A stretch of DNA of 64,000 nucleotides from Panaeolus papilionaceus (taxonomy: Eukaryota; Basidiomycota; Agaricomycetes; Agaricales), in contig JADNRZ010000004.1 in assembly GCA_015501605.1 (NCBI GenBank), positions 744,001 through 808,000 on the forward strand, in the 5' to 3' direction. The notes below the pieces were generated by a model. That model had not been told where the DNA came from. It saw nothing but the letters and a program-made list of their open reading frames with translations, and did not search any database. Of this stretch, positions 1-12,055 are shown piece after piece. Position numbers and translations under genes: made by a program. Each line of letters starts with the position of its first letter. The stretch's first letter is position 1.

Positions 1-2
1 AT

Positions 3-206
3 GCTTTGAGGAAGCTCAAGGCCGACCTTGACATGAAGCTCGCACAGCGAGAAGAGCTAAAGGAGAGGCAGAGGCGAGAGAGAGAAGGAATATCGGTTGA
101 TGCAGCGGATACTGATGGAGAGAACGCTGGAAATGAAGCTGACTTGGACGAGGATGACGATGGTGATTTATTCGGAGACAATGATGATGGCATGGATATG
201 GGTTGA
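3..206 (+). CDS. Unrecognised protein, C-terminal end only
   Basis: The reading frame is open at the left edge of the window and ends in TGA at 204-206, so only the last ~67 residues are visible. They form a charged Lys/Arg/Glu/Gln-rich segment that could be a coiled coil (KLAQREELKERQRREREG). A strongly acidic tail follows, with runs of Asp, DLFGD and a final DDGMDMG. Acidic tails like this are common in nuclear proteins, but nothing here identifies a family. The stop lies only 76 bp from the convergent GAA1 stop. I would not treat it as a complete small gene, because the frame continues upstream without needing an ATG. Confidence 0.5.
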   Translation, partial: ALRKLKADLDMKLAQREELKERQRREREGISVDAADTDGENAGNEADLDEDDDGDLFGDNDDGMDMG

Positions 207-282
207 TAACGGACTACATAGGGCCGATTCACTCTAGGTTTCGATGTGTCATCGGAGTGTATTATACTAGCAGTATATACTA

Positions 283-2726
283 TCAGAAATCTATGAAACG
301 AGATATGGCTGCCTGTAGCACCAAAGGAACGTAAACTATGCAAACAAAAGGCGCAAACCATACGCCCAAGACTTGCCAATTCCATATTGCCCATTGTACA
401 GAGTCTGTGGTATAAAGAAGCCAGCCCATCGACAGAAGAATATATGTTAGATATTGTAAAAATCGGATCAGTGTCGGGCAGTCGGGCAAAGAAACAGAGA
501 GGGGTATTCCTAAAACGATGGCAAGTGAGGCAGAGAGGGAGAAGTTGAGCACTGCAATAATAGAAATAACTGTCGATGCAAAGCAAAGGTTTAAGGCCTT
601 CAGGGTCAGCGAGAGAGGGGCCTGTTGAGGTGCCGTCAAGGTGAATGCCCAGCTTGAGAAGAGTACAGGAAGGATGGCGAATACAGAGAATAGAGTGTAA
701 CGTGTTGACTGAGCGATATATCAGATACAAATGTTGATGGAGGATTTATAAAGGACCCACTGGTGTATAGGCAACAAACCATGGACTTGATATTAATGTG
801 AATAATGCAACTCCGAGAATATGGGTGAATGTCATAATCGCAAGCACCGGCAATACTGGCCTGGCCCTTCTGGTCCAAAGCATGGTCGACATGCCCTTCT
901 CTGGTGCGGTGTTACGGATCCAGCCCGCGTCGACCCATTTGCTCAAGCCCTGAAACATCATTGCAACACTGATCATAATGGCGCTGGGCAAATAATGCCC
1001 TATCTTTAGGAACCATCCTCTTTCTGCCATGATGTAGAAGAAGAAAGATGCGTGAAGACGCTCCAGCATATTATTCATTGTCCGTAGAGTTGACTCAACG
1101 GTCCTGAAGGGGACGAGTTGTAAAATCAGCGATGTCAATTTGGTGTAACTTTGCTTACTTTCCAATGGCATGAAATCCATGGGGCCCCTGGGCAGGAACC
1201 CCAAAAATGGTGATTGCATCAATTCGATACCTGCTTGTACGGTGAAAGTGGGACAAAGGCCAGGTAGAAAAATACGCACTGATGAAAGAGACCATGCACC
1301 CCACTGCCGAGACCGGTGGCCTGGTAGTTAAACTGACGCACAATGTTTCTTGCTCTTATAAGATAAGCTTTGATGGTAGGATTGGAGTATAATAACTGAG
1401 GCACCCAGTCCCAATCTATGTTTGCCAAAGCATTTTCCCTTGGGTCAATATGATCGTATAGGGTGACAGGAACCCCGGCTGTATATCGTGCTATTCGCTC
1501 CAGAGAATTTATTAGGTCCTGGTTGGGCAAGCGACCGTTGATACCCTCTAGATCGATGAGTGGACATGGTTAGAGGAGGACTGTATGCTGGACTTTTCCT
1601 CACCATAAAATATACCAATATTAGAGAATGAGTGGCCCGGATAGTCAATATTGAGTGCAGTCCAGATAACTCCCGAGGAGTATTCGAGTTGTTCGTAGTT
1701 AAGCCCTGGGGAAAAAAGCAGTTAAGTGTGACAAGAGACCCAAATATTGATATAAATAAACCTTTCTGCTGAACACCGTGATAGGCGCGAAGCCAGGCTT
1801 GCATTCCGTCTAGGTAACCATCGCTGACCACAAAAACAATGTCCTTTGCCCAATATGAGTATCCTACATACCAAATTGTCAGAATTTGCCAAAATTTAGT
1901 GACCTGTCTGGGCACACACGTTTCAAAAATCTTGCAAGTGCAAGCACGAAGGCAACGCCACGAATATTAATTGTTCCGTTGCCTTCGTCCATCCTGCTTA
2001 GCCATGAAGCACTGATCACCATGGCCTCTGTTCCAGAGTGACGCGGGGAGGATAGAATGGCATACGAATTTGTACCAGTGACGTTCTAAGCTGGCTTTGG
2101 TAAGAGTTCAAGAATGCTGGTCTGCGTCACTCACGACCACGGGCGAAACGAATGAATAACTCTGGGTCGACGACGACAGCCCCAGTTTCAAAAACTCCAT
2201 GTTAATCCACTCCGCACGCCTATGCCGCGTTGAGACTTGAAACATGAAGATACCAATTTAGAGAGAACTCACTCTTTACTACTATAATTGCCATCGCGAA
2301 TCTGTTCCAACTGACCCAAATATTGATCAGCAATATGCACGTCTGTCCAGTCCCAGTATGTGTTAACCTGTCAACATATTAGTAAAACATCTTTTGAAGA
2401 ATCACTGTTCTCTGACCTGACTGGGCTGCAATGCATTTTCGTCGATGAATGCTGTTCGTCCAAGTTGAGGAAGGGGGATGAGTAGCATCCACAAGTACCC
2501 CACAGCAAACAGGAATAATCTAGACACGAAGGATTTGAATCTGGAAGGAATGGGAGCAATCTAATGCGTACATGATTTTTGGAAGTTTGTCTGTCAGCTT
2601 CTTCTTCAGAGCAAGCCTCCGGTGGACTCTGTTCGCGTTGACATCTCCAGACCCACGCAACTTGCTTTTCAGACGTGTAAATAATGATTCAGATCTAGGT
2701 GAGGGTTGTGAAGCTTCAAATTCCAT
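283..2726 (-). CDS. GAA1: GPI transamidase component GAA1
   Basis: Gaa1 is the ER-membrane subunit of the GPI transamidase complex, which attaches GPI anchors to secretory proteins. The start at 2726 opens a basic cytosolic N-terminus. A short intron near 2575-2520 then joins it to a hydrophobic segment (LFLFAVGYLWMLLIPLP) and ENALQPSQ, followed by NTYWDWTDVHIADQYLGQ. The lumenal, M28 peptidase-like part includes WAKDIVFVVSDGYLDGMQAWL and YDHIDPRENAL. The C-terminal part has several membrane segments, including LPVLAIMTFTHILGVALFTLI, SIIAVLNFSLSASLAIVLGI and a last one near FVCIVYVPLVLQ. It stops at 283. At least seven short introns are needed. It is divergent from the USP48-like gene across about 257 bp. 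Family assignment is from recognised sequence; exon borders are approximate. Confidence 0.88.
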
Positions 2727-2983
2727 GCTATCAGACTAAATAAGCATTAAGAAAATAGATGTGTGTCGAGGAGTAAGACGTGAAGGGAATACTTGCAACA
2801 GCTTTTGAGGTCTGAAGCAGATGGAAGTTGCGACTTCCTAATCTGGAATGACGGTCAGAAGTTAGTCAGGGGCTCAGAATTGGAAAAGGTTCATGTTTAC
2901 GTCTACCGGTATTCCTTTCAACCAGTTTCAACCACAGCGACCTCACTTCATCTCAAAAGACCAAGGTTTTTTCTGCTTTGAAT
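2727..2983. promoter_or_regulatory. Shared divergent promoter, GAA1 / USP48-like
   Basis: This 257-bp gap separates the start codons of two head-to-head genes, so it must hold the upstream control sequences of both. I see no distinct TATA box or repeated motif. Confidence 0.4.
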
Positions 2984-5900
2984 ATGTCCCTAAAACGAAA
3001 AAGACAAGAAAGGAACGCTGGCCTGGCACCGGGAGAAAAGCTCAAACTACAGACTGCACCTCAGGTGTCCAGTAATGCGCCATGGGGTTGGGTTGCGACA
3101 GAAGTCTCCGAGGTCGACGAAATAACATTACAACACCGTCTATCTACTTGCAACCTCAGTTCAAGAAATAAGAAACCTCGCTGTCGCAACATTTACTCAT
3201 CCGCTACGATCAAAATTGCGCCTCGTACTGCTGCGTCCTCGAAAGCTGCTCATGGAGAACCCGAAGACGATGTCATCGTAATATCAGATGCAGAAGACGA
3301 GACGTGCTCCAAAACGCTTTGCAAATTGAATCCTTTTTGCTTGAACTACTTGGGCCAAGATAAGTGGGAAGACGAAGGTTTGCGACACCTTCGACCCTTT
3401 TTGACATCTTTGAAACTTACCGTGCCTTCAAAGCGAAGGCCGAAAAACGCTTTATTGAGATAGCCAACCTGGGTAGGGATCCTTCAAACGACTCTCGCAA
3501 GACAGATTTGCCTGTTGGGCTCAAGGTAAAATTGTGGTCTGTAAAATACGTTTACTGGTTTCAGGCTCACTAAATACGGTGTATCACACGTAGAACCTGG
3601 GCGCGACATGTTATGCTAACGCGTCTCTTCAAGTATGGTTTCGAGATTTGACCTTCCGAGGGGCTGTCTATGCTTGCGCACCTCCAGAGGGCGTTTCGGA
3701 GGAAAAATTCAAGGTCACATTTTGGCAAAGCTCTTCTTTGCGTCTTCATTAAAACCATAAACTCTAGGAATCTCCTGTTTTCCATCTACAAACGACCTTT
3801 GCGTTCTTGCAACTTGGGAATCAATCTGTGTTCAACCCCAATAAACTGGTAGAAAGTTTGCAGCTCCGTACGACAGAGCAACAAGACGCACAGGAGTACG
3901 CCCCAATCTTTCTTCCAACTCGGAATTGATGCCCATTTACCACCGCTTCTATCAATTAGATTTTCCAAGCTGTTCATGTCTCATCTGGATACCGAGTTCA
4001 AAAAACAATCATCTCCCGAGCTTCAATTTCTGATTCCCAACCAGGCAAGAATTTGTTGCACTCTCACACTAGCAACAAACCTTACAAAATTTCCCCCAGT
4101 TTCAAGGCAATCAGGTGATGGGACTATATGTCATCGCTGCAAAAACAAAACGGAAAGTAGCTCGGATTTTCTCGAAATGGAGATAAGCTTCAATGTAAGA
4201 CATGGCCATGGAATATTCGGGCACTAACCTTAATTTCGCGTTAATTAAAGAAAAATTGCACATTGGAGGATTGTATCGAGGCTTCACTTGCCCAGGAGGT
4301 CTTGTCTGGAGACAATCGGTGTGTAGCTGATCAGCCTTTGGTTTAGACGACCCACTTAACCAAATGGCAGCTACTTTTGTTCTCAATGCTCCACTCTTCA
4401 GGACGCCACCCGCTATACAGAGCTACAAAAGCTTCCACCAGTTCTTCATTTTTCTCTCCTACGATTTGTTTACGATGTCTCCTCCATGGAACGTAAAAAG
4501 TCGAAGCATTGCATATCCTTCCCCATGGTGCTGGACATGGGCCCCTTCGTGGGCACCAAGAAATCAGGCTCTGAAGCGACTTCTGCATCAGAAAGCTTGC
4601 ATGTATACGAACTTCGCGGCATCCTATTGCACAAGGGTGCTAGCGCATATCATGGCCACTATGAGGCTCAGGTCAAAGATCCTATGTATGGGTTATTTTT
4701 CTCGTTCAGCCATGAATCTTGAAATAACGTCGAAAAAAAGGAGTGACGTTTGGTTTCAGTGTAACGATGATGTCATCACCCGCGCAAAGGGTTTCCACAA
4801 TCACTCTGCTGCAAAAGGTGATGATAAAACGTATGTCCGTTTGTGATGCTCTTTGGTTTAAATTCCCCCGATGAAGTTTTCATGTCAGAACGGCAAAAAG
4901 CCAAATGCGAAAGCATCGGGATAATGCAGGAAAACGACGGCGTGTCGATGACAGTGACCAGGAGGAAAGGTGCATTGCTCCTGATTTTTCCCCCACCAGA
5001 TCATCTGAACCCAGCATTTAGCGCAGAGGCATCTAGAACTATGGGAGGACTCTCCGTGGTAGAGAAAGATTTGTGAGGTGTCATTTTTATTCCCTGGTTA
5101 CAACTTTCTAACTGTATATCTACAAGCTCTATAAGGTCTAGGGACGCCTATATGCTCATATATTCGAGGAGGAATCCACCTCGTCGATCCAGAACTGAAG
5201 CTTCATCCCTGCCCAAAAATCATCAGCCCCCAGAACGAGTGATGAAAGTCGTCGAGCATGGTAACGCTGCTCATGACGTTGTCCGCGTAAACTACGCTTT
5301 AAGGTATCAGTACCCATTTGAAACACCTTTTGAAATCCCGAACCACAACCTTATCATTATTATAGAAAGGAACGGCATATTAGCCTTTTTAAAGAGTTTC
5401 GCAAAGAACTTCGCAATATATATCTGAATTGGGAGTCAGCATCGCTAGAGGTGATGCATGTGGTCTGACATCTGTCCAATATCCGCGAGTACTAATCACC
5501 GGTTACTTCCAGGACTCGCTGGTTATCAGCCGGCAAGCTTTGGAAGCATACCTAGGAGAGGATGCAATCATGTCAGTCCTACGCCACTTGGCTACAGAGG
5601 AAGACCAGGGCCAAGGTTGTCAGAAAGTGCTACATCTTGATGACATCGTGTGTGAACACGGTATGCTCGATCCACTGAAAGCACGGGACATGAAAGTCGT
5701 GAAATATGTAAGCAGTCCTGTCGCACAACCATTCTTACTGCTAAAATCTCAATGGTGGGTAGGATGCAATCGCGCTTTTAAAAAAAGCAACAGGATGTAT
5801 CATTGAACCCCATATGAGGCCATCAGATATCTGTGCACAATGTGTGACTTTGTTCTTTCGAGGTATTTCTCCACCTTCTACCACAAAAACACACTGAAAA

Positions 5901-7639
5901 GCGTCAAACAGAGAAATCCTACGAGATGCGCCATCCCCTACATGTCAAAACGTTCGACGATGCCTGTGGAGTGTCGGAAGACGAAGCAGGTGTTTGGATA
6001 TCAAAAAAATGGTGCAGAGGTATGCCATTTTCTATCCGATTCTTGTAGAGATTCAAATATCCGAAACGTTTTAGAATGGAGATTACCTCGTCCTCCTATC
6101 CACGATCCTATGGCCGGCGATCTCCCTCCCGATGCACCAGAATTTCTCGGCCATGTTCAATGTGAACATGGGGGTCTGACTTTAAACATAGCTAATCGCC
6201 GAAGGATATCGCAAGAGGTTTGCCGTCATGCTTTGGCAATGCTTCAAGTTTCGAACTGACTGACCGTCCCTTCTGTCCCAGGCGGCTTCCTTTCTTTCAA
6301 GCCTGTTTCCAAACTGGAATCCCATGCCCGGGGACAGCGAATTATGTGCGTCTTGTGAAGCTGATTTATACAACATGAAAGAAGACAAAAGAGGGCTGCG
6401 GAAGCAAATCGAAGAGGAAAAGGTGATCTTGATTCACCAAGCTTTCCGTATTTTCTGACTCGGATATACCTCATCGATTGATGATAAGGCTCGTCTAAAA
6501 TTTCTTCAAGAGCCGACATTGGACTTGTGGACAGAACAATTAACAGCTTGCGCTGTGCTACCCCTTCATTTCGTAAGACAGTGGAAACGATGGATCGACG
6601 GTCATGTTGGAAATGGCAGGCCGGACGCTCCTGATAATTCACCGTTGTTCTGTGAACACAGCAAACTCACATTTGATCCTAATTGCCCCTCTGATACCGA
6701 TTCCCTGATCACTGTTATATCACGTTCGGATTGGGATGTCCTTCAGAAAACGTGAAGCAGCTCACTACTTATACATAAAGCGGTTGCTTACTTACAGTCG
6801 TTTTGCCATTCAAGATATCCTTGTGGGGCCCTCATAGCCTTAACTAAAGCAAGGAACGAGAACGGTCAAATTCTATATACTCCCGATGTACCGACATGCA
6901 CCGACTGCCGCTTAAAATGGTATGTATTCCTACGCCGTAACTGTATATTGCAACCTGCTCATAGGGCTATAACAGGAAACAGAACTGGGTTGAGACCGAA
7001 ATTGTGGTTCGGCTGCACAACCGCAACCATAAGGAAGAAACAAGTTCATTGACACCAAAAACAAAGTCTCGCGCAATACCTTCAAGTTCTCGGAACAATG
7101 GCACCCGCCATTCGCGACGACTACGTCAAATCAGAGAGAATATTGAACACAGGAGGATTTTCGTCAAAAAGCCTACAACTGTAAAGGAGATCAAGATCGT
7201 CGTAAGTCCGTCTCGTTGGGGAAACTATCGATTACTTGACATGTCCATATAATAACAGCTCAGCTCCGAATTCTCGATTCCGACCATTTGTCAGCGTCTA
7301 TGTTATCAGGGGACAGAATTGGAAGACAACGAAGCCACCGTGGCATCTTTAAATATCCTAGCCAATGACATATTGGATCTACGCGAAGCCGAAGAGGTCC
7401 TGGAGATTGACACAGATTCCGACGAAACGCCTGCCCCTAAAAGACGTCGTGAAAAAGGACAGGGCTTTGGTGGTACCCTCCTGGGCAGTGGTGTGCTTGA
7501 ACCCACATGTTCCGGTGCAACAGATAACAGAATTGAATGCGATGATGAACCTAAGATCGAAAAAGCATGCCCTGTCTGTACGTTTGCTAACGTAGCCAGT
7601 GCGGTAGCATGTGAGATGTGCAATTCTGCAATGGAATGA
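2984..7639 (+). CDS. USP48-type ubiquitin carboxyl-terminal hydrolase
   Basis: This is a cysteine deubiquitinase of the C19 (USP) family. ATG 2984 begins MSLKRKRQERNAG. A segment CKLNPFCLNYLGQDKWED, typical of USP48 relatives, precedes the Cys box (GLK, intron, NLGATCYANASLQVWF, near 3530-3650). The QQDAQE block follows near 3880. CKNKTESSSDFLEMEI lies at about 4135-4180. The His box is YHGHYEAQVKDP at about 4650-4685. The long C-terminal half has DUSP-like segments (DWRLPRPPIHDP near 6080; FCEHSKLTFDPNCPSDTDS near 6650) and a ubiquitin-like domain (about 7185-7400). It ends in a RanBP2-type zinc finger, CPVCTFANVASAVACEMC (7567-7620), that matches C-X2-C-X3-N-X6-C-X2-C. More than ten short introns are present. 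The catalytic Cys, Gln-Asp block and His all appear intact. Confidence 0.85.
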
Positions 7640-7971
7640 AACAAGTGATAGATACTACAAAAGCTCTCACTAATAAGCTGGCTAAATCCCCGTAGTAACC
7701 GAGAAAAATGAGTAAGAAAATATCAACCCTTCCGAAGTTCCTACAAGCCCTTTCTAAGTGACGAGCGAGAAAAACATGTACAGAACGACAAGAGAAAATA
7801 ATAGAAACAGCAGGTTCCTCGTATCGAGGCGACGTTAAAAAAGTCCCGGTTGGAAAAACAAAACCCCAAAAATCAAAATCACGACGTATAGTAACAAAAA
7901 GTGTTCCAAGTGTTCCACACCCCGACTAACCAAAATACAAAAAAGAAAAGGCAAAAAACAGAGAGAGCCAT
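7640..7971. other. Convergent 3' intergenic region
   Basis: This A-rich stretch lies between two converging stop codons and probably holds both 3' UTRs. No gene or repeat is visible. Confidence 0.4.
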
Positions 7972-10900
7972 CTAGGCGTACTCGGCCAGTGTTGAAAGTG
8001 CCGACGGAGCAAACGTTGATGACAGTCTCGTGGGCACAACAGTGGGTGGCACCACCCGAGCAGGAGGCACAGAGTTTGGCGCTGGCGAATCATGCATCGG
8101 TGTGCGAGATTTTAGAATAGAGGTAGCGGTGACGATAATGTCTACCTCATTGGAGGCAGTGCCATTCATTTTGACGGCCATGGCGATTGCATCCTGCGTT
8201 TTGTCGGTAAGTTCGCTAACGGACACGCTTTCTATAGCCGAGGTTTCTGGCTGCGCGACGGGCACACCACCAGTAGCAACAGTGCGATCTGCTATAACCG
8301 TCTGGGCAGCCTGTAACACTACATGCTGAGCAGCAACGGCTAGACGGCGAGACTGAATGTGACCATGACCCGAAAGAGCTTTGTCATAAGCAGAGACGGT
8401 CTGCTCAAGCACATGCTTTTGTTTGACCAGGTCCTGGAATTCGCCCTGCTGAGGACGAGAATGAGAGACGGACTGCGACACAGCCTCATCCGTCACACGT
8501 TGTGCGATATTTTGCAGGACCCGTATGACACGTCCATCATCCATGCGAGGAGGAAGAAGACGGTTGTTTGTTCTAAAAGAATAAGATTGGGTAGGTGGTA
8601 AATTTAAAAAAAGGTTCAAAACCTGACATTCTCGAGCAACTACTAACTAACCTTTGAGGCGCCTGGAAGAGTGCCGAATCGCTTGTACTCCGTTTGGGAG
8701 GTTGCTCATTCACCAGCGATGATCTGCGAGAGCGTGAATAAGGTGCAGAGTCTAATGCGGAGACAGGGGCTATCTGGATGGTGAAGGTATGAGACAGATG
8801 TGTCTCCTGTCCATCGAAAGTAAACTATAAGCAAGATATCGAAGTGAGCTGAACGATTTGAATGAGGCAACAGATTAAATATGCATACCTTAGCCACAGC
8901 CGTGACCGTACAGCTTTCCGCATCCGGAGGAGGAATGCCAAATAGTTCACCATCCTTCCATGACAGCCACGATGGTAATGAAGGTGAGCTGTATGTCACA
9001 GCAACCTTCTTGAACGAACACTGGGGGTCCCAAACGTGAGGCTTCCAGGACCATTTGAGACCACAGTACGCGACGCCAGGCGGAGTTCCAGCAAGTTTGC
9101 GGTGGAAAGGCCTAAACTCCCATCGTCCGTCACCAGCTTTCTTTGCCTCGATATTCCATATATGATTCCCCTTGGACTTGGCCTTTTTTCCGTCTTCATT
9201 GAAACGGAGGATATACTGTTGACGCCATAGATAGTTTCGGACCTTGAAGATTGAAGATTACTAATCGGTGCATGGATGTCACTTGACCTGGTCACTGGTT
9301 GCTCACCTTCTTCATTGGGATCTTATCCTCAGGGTACCCTTGCCTCGCGAGCTAATACATTAATCCTTTGTCATTCTCACGTCTGACGGAGAAAAAAAAA
9401 CAAAATGGACGCACCTCGTCCAGGAAGGATAACGTAAAGGCCTGAATCCTAAATTTGAATGGTCGGAAGTCTGGTGATTCGTCCAAACGCTGCATTTTTT
9501 TCGCCATGAGCGTTTGGTGAATTTGCTCCCCCTTTGAATCGGTAGCATCCACTTAAAGCGGTCAAGTTAAGAGAGACATCAAAACAAAAAAAAAGATCCG
9601 GGTGGAAGACTCACGATTTGAACAGAGCTTATTCAAAAACTCGAAAAAGATCCGGTCAACATCCGCTCTGTATTCTGCAGGGAACTCCGACGATGATGAA
9701 GGCTTTTCGTTAGAAGCGGACTGAATGAGAAATTACGTATCAGTGTCTGTTACAAGAGTGAACATGCAGCTCTCACCTGTGACTTGACATGTTTGAAGGA
9801 AGTACTATCATCAGAATCAGAATCTTCCTCATCGTCCTCATCGTCACTCTGAGAATGTCCAGCGTTTTGCGACTGGTTATAGTCGTACTTCGCCGACTTC
9901 TTGTCAGGGATATACCAGTTGGATTGACCAGAACGGTTGGATGGATTGGCCTTTGCATGATGCCATGATATTGCCGCATCAGCGTAAGGCTCAGCATAAG
10001 AGAACGCATAGTGGTTTTTAAATGTTGTTCCGCTGATAGAACCAGAACGGGACATTCTCCCTATAGGAGAGCTCATAGCTGGTGTGGCAGAGCCAGATGA
10101 CATGCTCAAGGGCTGAGCAAGTCCTTGGGGTATAACGGAACTCATTCCCGTGTTAGATAGGTTGACAGAAGAGGAAGCAGTGAGGTTCGCATGTGGAACG
10201 GGAATTGCACCAGCAGAAAGTGAGTGGTGATGCCTGCTGGTTGCCTGAGTGGGGACAACGGCGTCCGGCCAAGCTGGCAATGGTGTGAATGCAGAACCCA
10301 TAGAGGTCGAGGATAAGGACATAGGGGAGCCTGATGGGACAGCAGGGATCGGAGGAAAGGCAGGGAACGTTGAAGTAACTGGGGTGGACTGTTTCACAGC
10401 TGCAAATGGGCCATGTGCCGAAAATGAGGATGAAGGTGTCGGAGGACGAGAAGGAGGACGAGATTGAGAGCCCATTCCCAAGGGAGGGGGCATAGAGAAG
10501 CTCAACGTCTGAGGCGGAGGTCCAGCAGGTGGGGGATAAGATGCCGTAGCAACAGAAATTTCGTTGAGAGACAAAGGCGCCTCATCTTGAGGTTCTCTCT
10601 TCAATACTTTGGCGTTCCGATGCTCTTCGAGCTCAGAAGCACATCGCTTACGCGGATGTTCTGCGACACCCAGTAAGGACGGCTCAGGAGATACGGATTG
10701 AGGATCTATGGACGGTGCCAGAGATGCGGGTGGCTCATGGGGAGGTGGAACAGCAGAAGGCAACTCCTTGTCGGCGAATGACATATAGACAAGCATGTCC
10801 AGTACTTGGGCTATCTGATTTCTGAGCTCACCCACTTTCGACGTTGCTTGAAGATTCTCAATGGCATCTCCTGCATCAATAGCAGTTTTTGCAATGCTAT

Positions 10901-11638
10901 AATAACATATCTCTGATCAACGAACAAAGAATGGGAATAATATAAATAACAGGCATACTCTTTCAACATTTTACCAATGACAATGTGATTTGGGGGAAGT
11001 GAATCGCCCATATTACTTCCCGGGCTCAAAGGAGTGGGATAGTCAGTTGTAGAGGGAGGAGATGGGAAGTTAGAGGGAAGTGAGGGTGGTGATAGAGATG
11101 TATTTGCCCTACTCCTGCTAACCACCACTGAAACAGCAGAGTTAATGCTATTATCTAGGGGAGATACGGCAGGATAAGAAGATGCTGGCGTTGTGCCGTG
11201 AGCGGACGGTGACGGAACTTGTGACTGAGGGGGAGAAACCGAAAGAGTGCGGGCATCAGGAGAAAGGTCAGGCTGATCTGTGGGTGCCATTATGGCGAAT
11301 GGATCAACTACTGGAAGAAAAGGGACAGAAGGAGAGATAAGTTGAGCGCCGGTAGAAGGATCGATTTGAGGAACTGGGGTGTTGAGAAATGCTGGGAGGG
11401 CGTTAAGATCTGGTGTTGCCATGTGCATTGTAGAAAGTAGGGTGCTTTCCGAATCCCCGGAAGTTGTCAGAAAATTCAAAGAGGACTCGTCCGTCATTAT
11501 GTTGTTCTGAAGAGGTAAATTTGGTATTGCCGGTACGATTGTAGGTAAAAAAGTAGGCACAGAGTCAACGGACAGTGACGGGCTAGTATCCATGTCGGAT
11601 AGACCAATAATCAAAGGGTCTTGCTCATATTGAGCCAT
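7972..11638 (-). CDS. Large Ser/Pro-rich protein of unknown function
   Basis: I do not recognise this family. ATG 11638 opens MAQYEQDPLIIGLSDMDTS. A Ser/Pro/Thr-rich, probably disordered region of about 600 residues follows, interrupted by a short intron near 10890-10960. A basic KRCASELEEHRNAKVLKRE lies within it and an acidic SDDEDDEEDSDSDDS ends it (about 9800-9860). Next comes a more structured part: EYRADVDRIFFEFLNKLCS, RPFKFRIQAFTLSFLDE, IPMKKVRNYLWRQQYILRF and GLKWSWKPHVWDPQCSFKKV. After that, LPSWLSWKDGELFGIPPPDA resembles the short beta-sandwich motif of He_PIG/cadherin-like domains. The C-terminal exon (8619-7972) contains a helical Gln/Ala-rich region. Composition suggests a nuclear or cytoplasmic regulator, but that is only inference. 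The neighbours, a USP48-like gene and LUC7, give no functional hint. Confidence 0.7.
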
Positions 11639-12055
11639 AATTGTATGACACCTTTTGATATTATAATGGCCTTCGTCGTCGTCTTAGTCGTCGTCCTCGT
11701 AATAAGTAACGGTGATGAGAGTATAAAAGAAAGGGTTGGGAGAAGAGGGAAGTATGGCGGAAATGTCAGGAGCCAGATCTTGAATTGACCTACCTTTTCA
11801 TATCATGTCACATTGTCACATTAATATGCTTTATTATTTATTATAATTAAAATTAAATAAAAACATACAATTCAGGTCAATCCAAGTCTTACTCACTTAT
11901 CATCGGGATCATTATCCCAAATGTATAAATCTCTATCTAAAATCCCAACTTTGGTCTTAATCATGAAAAGACAATGATATAATGTCATTACTACTTACTA
12001 CTTACAATCATCTCACACAAAACAACGCACATAACGCATTCCCAAATTATTCAGA
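11639..12055. other. AT-rich intergenic region
   Basis: This is the upstream region of the 7972-11638 gene and the 3' region of LUC7. It has a short imperfect GTC/GTT trinucleotide run near 11675-11700 and a very AT-rich stretch at 11815-11875. No gene is seen. Confidence 0.4.

Noticed and set aside
10249..10676. Plus-strand frames of 70-72 codons opposite the unknown gene
   Set aside because: They are antisense to the long Ser/Pro-rich exon, whose codon bias leaves the complement open.
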